Assembly (NCBI GenBank): GCA_002345575.1
Contig: DDVX01000016.1
Span: 73,152 to 137,151 of the forward strand
Length of the DNA: 64,000 bases
Direction of reading: 5' to 3'
Source: Stutzerimonas stutzeri
GTDB taxonomy: Bacteria; Pseudomonadota; Gammaproteobacteria; Pseudomonadales; Pseudomonadaceae
A program made the position numbers and the translations under genes. Positions 11,192-19,400 of the stretch are shown piece by piece; the first letter of the stretch is position 1, and each line of letters opens with the position of its first letter. Under the pieces are notes generated by a model, which did no database searches, was not told the DNA's origin, and saw only the letters and a program-made list of their open reading frames with translations.

Positions 11192-11228
11192 TGGAAATAT
11201 ACTTACATTCATGTGTGTCTGTAAACAG
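11192..11228 (-). promoter_or_regulatory. Efflux operon promoter overlapping a TtgR-like operator
   Basis: On the minus strand TTTACA (11225-11220) and TATATT (11201-11196) are spaced by 18 bp and give a good sigma-70 promoter reading into the adaptor gene. The promoter lies within ACACATGAATGTAAGTATAT and its flanks. This closely resembles, from memory, the operator of the TetR-family repressor TtgR upstream of P. putida ttgABC (CATGAATGTAAGTATATTCC). Repression by a TtgR/TetR-type protein encoded elsewhere is therefore likely. Confidence 0.65.
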
Positions 11229-11286
11229 ATTATCTTGCTGTCGATATACTCAGGACAGATGCTCTGCCGGTCTGTTTCATAACGCA

Positions 11287-11310
11287 AAACGCCGGCTTAC
11301 GCCGGCGTTT
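11287..11310 (-). terminator. Terminator after yceI
   Basis: A perfect 10-bp stem AAACGCCGGC / GCCGGCGTTT with a 4-nt loop is followed on the minus strand by TTTTG. It lies 15 bp past the yceI stop and insulates the efflux promoter downstream. Confidence 0.8.
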
Positions 11311-11324
11311 GTAACCACTTTCGC

Positions 11325-11900
11325 TTACTTGCGAACCCCTTCGACCGAGATGATCAAGTCGACAGTCTGCGAAGCCGGACCAAGATCCATCTTGATGCCA
11401 AAATCCTTCAGCGTCAGCGTGGTGGTGCCTTCAAAGCCGGCACGGTAGCCACCCCAAGGATCCTGGCCTTCGCCGATGAATTTCGCCGCGATCACAACCG
11501 GTTTTGTCACGCCATTGAGAGTTAGATCACCAGTAATGTCAGCAGTGCCCTCGCCAGTGGATTTGACCGACGTGGACTTGAAAGTTGCCGTAGGGTGCTT
11601 GGCGACGTTGAGAAAATCATCGCTACGCAAATGCTTGTCGCGCTCGGCATGGTTGGAATCCAGGCTGGCAGTTTTCAGCGTTACCTCGACCTGGCTGGAC
11701 TCCGGCTGTGCTGCGTCGAAGCTGAAGCTACCGTCGAAGTCTTTGAAGGTGCCGTACAGCCAGCTATAACCCAGGTGGCTGATCTTGAAATTGACGAAGG
11801 CGTGCTGCCCTTCCTTGTCGATAGCGTAGTCGGCGGCGGCAGCCTGTCCGGCGAAGATCAGCGAACCCAGAGCAAGTGCGGCGAAGGTTTTCTTGAGCAT
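11325..11900 (-). CDS. YceI family periplasmic protein
   Basis: The product is 191 aa with a cleavable signal peptide (about residues 1-22, ending AGQAAAA). Its lipocalin-like YceI barrel is recognisable by YAIDKEGQHAFVNFKISHLGYSWLYGTF, the HAERDKHLRSDDFLNVAKHPTATF segment, and a C-terminal TLTLKDFGIKMDLGP. YceI proteins bind isoprenoid-type lipids such as polyprenyl chains. It follows a cytochrome b561 gene by 18 bp, a pairing common in proteobacteria that suggests periplasmic electron transfer or quinone-related work. The P. aeruginosa gene in this slot is PA0423. Confidence 0.9.
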   Translation of the reverse strand: MLKKTFAALALGSLIFAGQAAAADYAIDKEGQHAFVNFKISHLGYSWLYGTFKDFDGSFSFDAAQPESSQVEVTLKTASLDSNHAERDKHLRSDDFLNVAKHPTATFKSTSVKSTGEGTADITGDLTLNGVTKPVVIAAKFIGEGQDPWGGYRAGFEGTTTLTLKDFGIKMDLGPASQTVDLIISVEGVRK

Positions 11901-11918
11901 GGTGAACTCTCCGTTCTT

Positions 11919-12479
11919 TTAAAGTTGATCATCAGCGCGGCCGAACATCCTTTTCAGGGTCGGATCGCGGTCGATGAAGTGGTGCTTGAGGGCTGCCAGG
12001 GCATGCAGGGCGGAAAAGATCAGCACCCCCCAGGCAAGGTATTCGTGGACCAGGCCGGCAATGTCCGCCTGGTTAGGAATCGAGGTAATCAGAGCGGGCA
12101 CTTCGAACCAGTCAAAGACACCGATGCCCCGGCCTTCAGCGGTAGAAATCAGGTAGCCGGAAATCATTACCAGGAACAATCCCACATAAAGCAGGCCATG
12201 ACCGGCCTTGGTCGCCAGACGCGTCTTGCTTCCGTGACTGGGCAGAGGTGCAGGGCCTGCACTGGCGAAACGCCAGAAGACCCGCACCAGCATCAGGCCG
12301 AACAGCACAATGCCAACGCTTTTGTGGATGTCGGGGGCGGTGCGATACCAGCTGCTGTAATAATTCAGCCCAACCATCCAGTAACCCAGCGCGAACAGCC
12401 CGACCACGGCAAGCGCAACCAGCCAGTGCATCAGAATGCTGACCAGACCATAGTTGCTGGTGGAGTTTCGCCACTGCAT
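11919..12479 (-). CDS. Cytochrome b561 family membrane protein
   Basis: The product is 186 aa with four predicted membrane helices, starting at ILMHWLVALAVVGLFALGYW. Conserved His residues in the helices (MHW near 17, DIHKSVG, GHGLLYVGL, EYLAWGVLIFSALHALAALKHH) are the expected haem b ligands. It probably takes electrons from the quinone pool or superoxide at the inner membrane. It is the first gene of a two-gene unit with yceI and is divergent from bioA. Confidence 0.9.
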   Translation of the reverse strand: MQWRNSTSNYGLVSILMHWLVALAVVGLFALGYWMVGLNYYSSWYRTAPDIHKSVGIVLFGLMLVRVFWRFASAGPAPLPSHGSKTRLATKAGHGLLYVGLFLVMISGYLISTAEGRGIGVFDWFEVPALITSIPNQADIAGLVHEYLAWGVLIFSALHALAALKHHFIDRDPTLKRMFGRADDQL

Positions 12480-12645
12480 GGTTGAAGACCTGCGTAATTG
12501 AGAATAGGACTAGCCTAACGACTTAATGATCGCAACAAGGTGGATTTTTTCGCTTCAACACATCGGAATGATCGATAGGTCTGCCGGGGTTTCAGCGCCT
12601 TTCTGCTAGGCTGCGCCCTCGCTGAGCATAGTAGAAGGAGCCCCC

Positions 12646-14052
12646 ATGAGTCTGAATGACAGCTGGATGCAGCGCGACCTCGCCGTACTCTGGCACCCCT
12701 GCACCCAGATGAAGGATCACGAACAGTTGCCACTGATTCCCATCCGCCGTGGCGAAGGCGTATGGCTCGAAGATTTCGATGGCAAGCGCTATATCGATGC
12801 AGTCAGCTCCTGGTGGGTCAACGTGTTCGGCCACGCCAATCCGCGCATCAACCAGCGCATCAAGGATCAACTCGACCAACTTGAGCATGTGATGCTGGCC
12901 GGCTTCAGCCACCAGCCGGTCATCGAACTCTCCGAGCGGCTGGTAGCACTCACACCGCCGGGCCTGGAGCGGGTGTTCTATACCGACAACGGCTCAACCG
13001 GCATCGAAGTTGCGCTAAAGATGAGCTTCCACTATTGGCGCAATTGCGAGCGGCCAACCAAGCAGCGTTTCGTCACCCTGACCAACAGCTACCACGGCGA
13101 AACCGTGGCAGCGATGTCAGTGGGCGATGTCGCTCTGTTCACCGACACTTACAAGCCGCTGCTGCTGGATACCTTCAAGGTACCGAGCCCGGACTGCTAC
13201 TTGCGTCCCGAGGGCGTGAGCTGGGAAGAACACTCACGCACCATGTTCGCCCACATGGAACAGACCCTGGCGGAGCATCACGATGAGATCGCCGCGGTAA
13301 TCGTCGAACCCCTGATCCAGGGTGCGGGCGGCATGCGCATGTACCACCCGATCTACCTCAAGCTATTGCGCGAGGCCTGTGATCGCTATGAGGTACACCT
13401 GATCCTTGACGAAATCGCCGTCGGCTTCGGTCGCACTGGAACGATGTTCGCCTGCGAACAGGCAGGCATCACGCCGGACTTCCTCTGCCTGTCCAAGGCT
13501 CTCACCGGCGGCTACCTGCCGATGGCGGCAGTGCTGACCACCGATAAGCTTTATCAGGCGTTCTACGACGACTACTCGACGCTGCGGGCCTTTCTACATT
13601 CGCACACCTACACCGGCAACCCTCTGGCCTGCGCCGCGGCCCTGGCGACACTGGACATTTTCGAGCAGGACAATGTGATCGAGGCGAACAAGACACTCGC
13701 CGCACGCATGGCCAGCGCTACCGCGCACCTGGCCGATCACCCGCACGTGGCCGAAGTCAGGCAGACCGGTATGGCCGTCGCCATCGAAATGGTCGCCGAC
13801 AAAGCCAGCAAGACGCCCTATCCATGGCAGGAGCGTCGCGGTCTAAAGGTCTACCAGCACGCCTTGGAACGCGGCGCCCTGCTACGTCCGCTGGGTAGCG
13901 TGGTTTACTTTCTACCGCCCTACACCATCACCGAAGAGCAGATCGACTTCCTCGCCGAAGTCGCCGCTGAAGGCATAGACATCGCCACCCGCGCAGCAGC
14001 CAGCGTAACCGTGGCACCCGGGGCACGAGCGAACTTCCACGATCCGGGCTAG
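12646..14052 (+). CDS. bioA: Adenosylmethionine-8-amino-7-oxononanoate aminotransferase
   Basis: This PLP enzyme of biotin synthesis converts 7-keto-8-aminopelargonate to 7,8-diaminopelargonate using SAM as amino donor. The 468-aa protein shows the class III aminotransferase pattern: YTDNGSTGIEVALKM (about 112-126), LTNSYHGETVAAMSVGD (145-161), LILDEIAVGFGRTG (D255), and LSKALTGGYLPM with the Schiff-base Lys284. WHPCTQMKDHE near the N-terminus is typical of BioA. The rest of the biotin genes are not in this window. GAAGGAG precedes the ATG. Confidence 0.96.
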   Translation: MSLNDSWMQRDLAVLWHPCTQMKDHEQLPLIPIRRGEGVWLEDFDGKRYIDAVSSWWVNVFGHANPRINQRIKDQLDQLEHVMLAGFSHQPVIELSERLVALTPPGLERVFYTDNGSTGIEVALKMSFHYWRNCERPTKQRFVTLTNSYHGETVAAMSVGDVALFTDTYKPLLLDTFKVPSPDCYLRPEGVSWEEHSRTMFAHMEQTLAEHHDEIAAVIVEPLIQGAGGMRMYHPIYLKLLREACDRYEVHLILDEIAVGFGRTGTMFACEQAGITPDFLCLSKALTGGYLPMAAVLTTDKLYQAFYDDYSTLRAFLHSHTYTGNPLACAAALATLDIFEQDNVIEANKTLAARMASATAHLADHPHVAEVRQTGMAVAIEMVADKASKTPYPWQERRGLKVYQHALERGALLRPLGSVVYFLPPYTITEEQIDFLAEVAAEGIDIATRAAASVTVAPGARANFHDPG

Positions 14053-14080
14053 CTTCAACAGCCGAGAACAGCGCGGTAAA

Positions 14081-14140
14081 GCTGAAGGCTGGACGAAAAG
14101 CACCGAGGATTGCACCATGCCGTCCTCGTCCAGCCTCCAG
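14081..14140 (+). repeat. Inverted repeat between bioA and rsmE
   Basis: GGCTGGACG (14087-14095) and CGTCCAGCC (14127-14135) form a 9-bp stem over a 31-nt loop. The loop can pair internally (CGAGGA with TCCTCG, competing at the edge). There is no T-run, so it is more likely a REP-like hairpin than a terminator. Confidence 0.4.
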
Positions 14141-14159
14141 CATCTTTCCGGTTAGCCCT

Positions 14160-14876
14160 ATGCGCCTATCCCGCTTCTTTATCGACGCCCCGCTCTCCAT
14201 CGGCCAGCACGAGCTGCCCGAGACCCAGGCCCACTACATCGGTCGCGTTCTGCGCATGGCCCCAGGCGCTTCCGTGCAGCTGTTCGATGGCAGTGGACAG
14301 GAATATCAGGGCGAACTGATCGAGGTGGGCAAGAAGCAGGTGCGTGTCCAGTTGCATCAGCAACTGGACGGCCTGCCCGAGTCGCGCTTGAGGATTCATC
14401 TCGGTCAGGGCCTGTCCCGTGGCGAGCGGATGGACTGGGCGATCCAAAAGGCCGTCGAGCTGGGTGTTACGGAAATCACACCAATCGTCAGCGAACGCTG
14501 CGAAGTACGCTTGAAGGATGAACGGGCCGACAAGCGCCTGGCCCACTGGCGCCAGATCGCCATCAGCGCTTGTGAGCAGTGTGGCCGCTCGGTCATTCCG
14601 GTAATCCACCCACCGACGTCTCTGGCGCAATGGGTCGCGGTGGAAGCTGAGCTGAAGCTGGTCCTGCACCCTGTCGCCGAGCCGCTGTCAGGTCATCAGT
14701 GCCCGGAAACGCTGGCCTTTCTGATCGGTCCGGAAGGCGGTCTGAGTGATGCAGAAGTCGAGCAGGCGCACCGCGCTGGCTTCCAGCCTGCGCGCCTCGG
14801 TCCGCGCGTGCTGCGCACAGAAACGGCACCGGTAGTCGCCTTGAGTGTGGCGCAGCAGTTGTGGGGAGATTTGTAG
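14160..14876 (+). CDS. rsmE: 16S rRNA (uracil-1498-N3)-methyltransferase
   Basis: This SPOUT-class methyltransferase (238 aa) modifies U1498 in the 30S subunit. The N-terminal PUA-like domain includes HYIGRVLRMAPGASVQLFDG. The knotted C-terminal SAM domain shows GERMDWAIQKAVELGVTEITP, FLIGPEGGLSDAEVE, and LGPRVLRTETAPVVAL, the classic knot motifs. It lies 107 bp after bioA on the same strand and is convergent with the Pil-Chp cluster. Confidence 0.95.
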   Translation: MRLSRFFIDAPLSIGQHELPETQAHYIGRVLRMAPGASVQLFDGSGQEYQGELIEVGKKQVRVQLHQQLDGLPESRLRIHLGQGLSRGERMDWAIQKAVELGVTEITPIVSERCEVRLKDERADKRLAHWRQIAISACEQCGRSVIPVIHPPTSLAQWVAVEAELKLVLHPVAEPLSGHQCPETLAFLIGPEGGLSDAEVEQAHRAGFQPARLGPRVLRTETAPVVALSVAQQLWGDL

Positions 14877-14902
14877 GGTGGAAGTCGCCTTGTACTTCCA
14901 CC
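14873..14902 (+). repeat. GTAGGGTGG-type hairpin between convergent rsmE and chpC
   Basis: GGTGGAAGT (14877-14885) and ACTTCCACC (14894-14902) form a perfect 9-bp stem over 8 nt. It begins with the same GTAGGGTGGAA as the ahcY-metF repeat. It may serve as a weak terminator for rsmE, although no T-run follows. Confidence 0.5.
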
Positions 14903-14927
14903 ATCGACCCGCGATCCAACACTGCCT

Positions 14928-15401
14928 TTAAATCAATCCCGCATCCGCCAGTTTCTGTTCCAGACCGATAAGATCGGGAATGCGTGCCTGTATATCTCCA
15001 AGATTGACCGCATCCAGCTCCAGTGGCGCCAGTGGCGCATCCGAACGGGCCAGGCCCGCATCGATCTTGATCGAGCGCGGAATGCCCTGGACCAGCAAAG
15101 CAATGAACTTCACATGGTCACGCCCGCCCAGCGCGTTGAGGATCACGACCTGGGCTCGTGAGCCCGTTTCTGCCTGACCGTCCGATGCCGCCTCGAATGA
15201 CAGCAGGGGCAGCACCAGATCACGCCAGGACACCTGGCCGAGAAACCAGGCGGGGGCGTTGCTTTGCAAAGTTTGCGGCGCGCGATAGGCAATCAGTTCG
15301 GCAACTGCCACGTTTGGCAGCAGCAGCGTGCGATCGGCGAGCGGCACCAGCAGACCGGTGATGCTGCTGGCGGAGTTCTGGGTGGTTATCGACTGGCTCA
15401 T
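14928..15401 (-). CDS. chpC: CheW-like adaptor ChpC of the Pil-Chp system
   Basis: The product is 157 aa with a CheW-like fold: SITGLLVPLADRTLLLPNVAVAELI at the start, PAWFLGQVSWRDLVLPLLSFE in the middle, then a less conserved end. It probably couples additional receptors to ChpA. It is the last gene of the minus-strand cluster and overlaps the chpB stop by 4 bp. In P. aeruginosa chpD and chpE follow; here rsmE follows directly. Confidence 0.85.
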   Translation of the reverse strand: MSQSITTQNSASSITGLLVPLADRTLLLPNVAVAELIAYRAPQTLQSNAPAWFLGQVSWRDLVLPLLSFEAASDGQAETGSRAQVVILNALGGRDHVKFIALLVQGIPRSIKIDAGLARSDAPLAPLELDAVNLGDIQARIPDLIGLEQKLADAGLI

Positions 15402-16450
15402 GGGGTGTCCGCTTGCAGGGCGGCAACAGGTCGGCTGGCCTGCTGCGCAAGATGATCGAGCATGGCCTGGGCCAATTCTCGTGGGTCTCCGCTAAGAGAG
15501 CTATAGCCTCCTTCGCGAAGGCTGTCGGGCATGCTTGAGCACGCGCAGGAGTCGGCGCGCTGAGTCCAGACACGGCCACCCTGGCGCAGCAAATAGGCCG
15601 CTGCCGCGCTGCCGTCATTACCCATGCCGCTGAAGGCGATCACACCACAATGATTGCCGAACTGTTGCGCCAGGTTGAGCATCATCTGGTCGATGGACGG
15701 ACTGTACGGCTCGGGCCAGCTGCGCCCGCTCAGCAGCATGGCGCCCTCCTGGCCAAAACTCATTTCCTGAGCAATGGGCACCACCACCACTTCGCCGCAA
15801 CGGACCCTGTCGCTGGCACGACTCTGGTTGACCCCCCACTGACTATGACGACCCACCGCCTGCGACAGTGCTGACTCAAAATTCGCCTCGATGTGTTGCG
15901 CATAGACAAAACCGACCGGTAACCCCGCAGGCAAGGCGTCGAGAAATGCCTTCACTGCCTCTGGCCCACCTAGCGATGCAGCCAGTAACCAGACTTCACT
16001 GGCTGGCTCACCAGCTACCGAGTCGGCCGCAGCCAGAACACCTGGCAATGGCAGGCAGGCAGAGCGCTGCAGGTCCTCTCCCATGGTCTTCAGACGTGGG
16101 CCGACCACGCGTGACGAGTCACCCACCAGTCGCTTGAGCTTGCCAAACAGCCGCCGCTCCCAGCGTGGGTAGTGCTCTGAGTTACGTTCTGGCGCATGCC
16201 CCTCACCAAACAGAACTGGGCAGCGATCGCTCTCCAGAAGCGCATTGACCAGTGGCGAGTCCTCGGTCTGGGCCAAGTCGACAAGCCACAGATCGGCCTG
16301 GACGGCCGCCAGGTCCGCCTCTTCCAGACGCGCGGGGTCATTGTTGAGCACCACCTGATAGCCATTGGCGCTCAATGCCTGCTGCAATACATGGCGCTGC
16401 AACGAGGTATCAGCAATCACCCCGATGCGTGCCGCCTCCAGCTCACTCAT
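15398..16450 (-). CDS. chpB: Pil-Chp methylesterase ChpB (CheB family)
   Basis: This protein (350 aa) should demethylate or deamidate glutamates on the receptor PilJ. The C-terminal CheB domain is clear: LLAASLGGPEAVKAFLDALP with the nucleophile Ser, YAQHIEANFESAL with the catalytic His, and IAFSGMGNDGSAAAAYL with the Asp. The N-terminal ~110 residues look like a decayed receiver (GVIADTSLQRHVL, LWLVDLAQ) lacking the usual acidic pair. The frame is open to 16510, but MSELEAARIGVIAD at 16450 overlaps the chpA stop by 8 bp (ATGAGTGA) and is the natural start. Confidence 0.88.
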   Translation of the reverse strand: MSELEAARIGVIADTSLQRHVLQQALSANGYQVVLNNDPARLEEADLAAVQADLWLVDLAQTEDSPLVNALLESDRCPVLFGEGHAPERNSEHYPRWERRLFGKLKRLVGDSSRVVGPRLKTMGEDLQRSACLPLPGVLAAADSVAGEPASEVWLLAASLGGPEAVKAFLDALPAGLPVGFVYAQHIEANFESALSQAVGRHSQWGVNQSRASDRVRCGEVVVVPIAQEMSFGQEGAMLLSGRSWPEPYSPSIDQMMLNLAQQFGNHCGVIAFSGMGNDGSAAAAYLLRQGGRVWTQRADSCACSSMPDSLREGGYSSLSGDPRELAQAMLDHLAQQASRPVAALQADTP

Positions 16451-19400
16451 GATGCTCAACCAGCCGCAGGATCGTTTCGAGCAACAGCGACTCCTGATAC
16501 GGCTTGCCAAGATACTCGTTCACGCCGATGGCCATTGCTCGATCCCTGTGTTTGTCGCCTGTCCGTGAGGTGATCATGACGATCGGCAGATCCTTCAGCC
16601 GCTCGTCGTGACGCACCAGTGTCGCTACTTCGAAACCGTCCATGCGCGGCATCTCGATATCCAGCAGCATGATGTCTGGTTTGCGTTCCTGCAGCTGGGT
16701 GATGGCATCGACACCGTCCTTGGCGGTCAGCACGTTCATGCCGTTACGCTCAAGCAGACGGCTGGTAACCTTGCGCACGGTAACCGAATCGTCCACCACC
16801 ATGACCAGGGTCGGCCTGTCGACTTCCGCTTCGCCAGGCTGGTCTTCGCCAATCAGACGTAGCGGCTGCTGCTGTGTCAGCAGATGGGCATGCAGCACGC
16901 GGATGGTCGCCAGCAGGTCGAGAATCACCACCACACGGCCGTCGCCGAGAATAGTCGCACCGGAAATCCCCGGCACCGTGGCGAACTGCGGCCCCAGGCT
17001 CTTGACCACGATCTCCCGTGAGCCGGCCAGGCTATCGACCTGCACCGCCACACTGTGCTCATTGGATCGCACCAGAATCACCGGCAACGGCAGGCTCTGC
17101 CCTACCAGTTTGGGCCGCTGGCCGTTATTCAGCAGTTCGCCCAGATAACGCAGCTCGTAGGTCTGTCCGGCATACTCGAAACGCGAGGCGCCCGGCTGGT
17201 AATAGGCCTCAAGCTCGTAAGGCGAGACGCGCACGATACCCTCAATTGTATTCAGGGGGATCGCATAAAGGTCCTCCCCCGAATACACCATCAGCGCACG
17301 GTTGACCGAAACAGTGAAGGGCAGACGAATCAGGAAGCGCGTTCCCTTACCCAGCTTCGACTCGATACTCATGGAGCCGCCGAGCTGCTTGACCTCCGAA
17401 TGCACTACGTCCATACCGACACCGCGCCCCGATATCTGGGTCACCTGCTCGGCGGTGGAAAAGCCCGCTTCGAGAATGAACTGCAGAATCTCGTGGTCGG
17501 TAAGGTCGGAACCAGCCGCCATCAGGCCACGTTCCAGGGCCTTGCGGCGCACTGCTTCGAGGTTCACTCCGGCACCATCGTCGCTCAGCGCGAGGACGAT
17601 ATCGCCCCCTTCACGCGTCAGGTCCAGACGGATATTGCCCTGTTCTGGCTTGCCGGCGGCCAGGCGCCTGGCGCCGCTTTCAATACCGTGATCCACGGCG
17701 TTGCGCAGCATGTGCTCCAGCGGCGCGACGATGCGCTCGAGTACGCTGCGGTCCATTTCACCGGTGGCATTGCCGACATGGAACTCGACCTGTTTACCCA
17801 GTTCCCCGGCAATCTGCCGAACGATACGACGCAGACGCGGCACCAGCCGATCGAAGGGCACCATGCGGGTCCGCATCAGGCCTTCCTGGAGCTCGGTATT
17901 GACCCGCGCCTGCTGCAACAGCAGTGTTTCCGCATCGCGATTACGTGCAGCCAGCGTCTCCTTGAGGTCAAGCAGGTCAGACGCCGACTCGAACAACGCT
18001 CGGGACAGCTGCTGAAGCTGCGAATGGCGGTCCATTTCCAGTGGATCGAAATCGTCATAGCCGGCGCGTTCGGCTTCGGCCTGATAGCTACTCAGAATCT
18101 GCGCCTGGGTCTCGGTATCTAATCGGCGAAGCTGATCGCGAACCCGCTCGATAGTGGCTTCCATTTCACTCAGGGTGAAGCCAACGTCGCTGACCTGCTG
18201 CTCGACGCGCCCCCGGAAGATAGATGTCTCACCCGCCAGGTTAACCAGCCCCTCAAGCAGATCGGCCGGCACCTTGACCAGCTCTTGCGGTGCCCGACGC
18301 GACGCGGCGTCCTGCGCTGCCTGCTCGGCTCGCCGGACGAACGGCAGTACCTTGGCCGGCGTACTGGCCACCGACGCCTGGGTGCTGGCGGCAACGATGG
18401 GTGTGTCGAGGGTGATCACCGTCGCATCGGACTGCATCTGCTCGCCGGATGACGCCTCGTATGCCTCATCATCCAGACCTATATCCGCCGTAGAGTCTAT
18501 GGCCAACAGCAGACGCATCGACTCGACTTCACCGAGCAGGGCGTCATAGCCGCGCTGCACGTCTAGGAAAAGGCTCTCCGACCAGTTAGCACTCTGCGCC
18601 TGGGCTTCGCCAAGGCGCTGCTCCAGATCATGCGCCATGTCGCCCAGCCGGCTCTGGCTGGCCAAGCGTGCACCGCCCTTTAGCGTGTGCAGGATACGCA
18701 TCATGTCGGTCAGCGGTGTCGCGCTGTCATGGGTTGCATCCCAACGGGCCAGCGCCGCTTCCATTTCTTCAAGAAGCTCATCAGCCTCTTCGACGAAGAT
18801 GTCCAGGATTTCCGCATCAGCTGCTTTCAAGGCGACACTGCTGGGGACACTCAGCTGTTCATCAGGGTTGGCTCGGAAGCGTCGAATCGTTTCGATCAAA
18901 TCCAGCCCGTCGGGCAATTCGCGATAGCTGCGCACCGCATCGAGCATCGCCCCAAGCCGGTCATGACAGCTCTGGAGCAATGTGAATAGACTTTCACTCG
19001 CCCGATACTGGCCGGCACACAAGCCTTCGTAGAGAAACTCGAGTTCATGGGCCAGATCGCCGATTTCGCCGATATCGGCCATCCGCGCGCCCCCCTTGAG
19101 GGTGTGCAGATCCCGCAGTAGCGCTTCGATCTCTAAGCTGTTGTCGACATCACTCATCCAACGCTGCAGCGACAAGCCGGCACGCTCGACGATGTCAAAA
19201 CCTTCCTCAAGAAATATTTGCACCAGCTCCGGATCACGTTCGTCCCAGCCGGCCGTGGCGGCCTCGGTGGGCCGCGCCGCCGACTGATCTACGACAGCTT
19301 CCGGTAGCGCCTCTTCGGGCTCGTTATCTGACATCCACGATTCGATATCGAATCCCTGAGCTGGCGTCCGTTCAGCAACGCCGCCCTCTGTCGGGGCTGT

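Noticed and set aside
11238..11253. CTGTCGATATACTCAG as a second LexA box
   Set aside because: The CTG-N10-CAG ends fit but the centre departs from the consensus, it is far upstream of the adaptor promoter, and efflux genes are not a usual SOS target.
15398..16110. chpB read as a decayed pseudogene because its receiver is degenerate
   Set aside because: The CheB catalytic Ser, His and Asp segments are intact and the frame is continuous, so the gene is probably functional.
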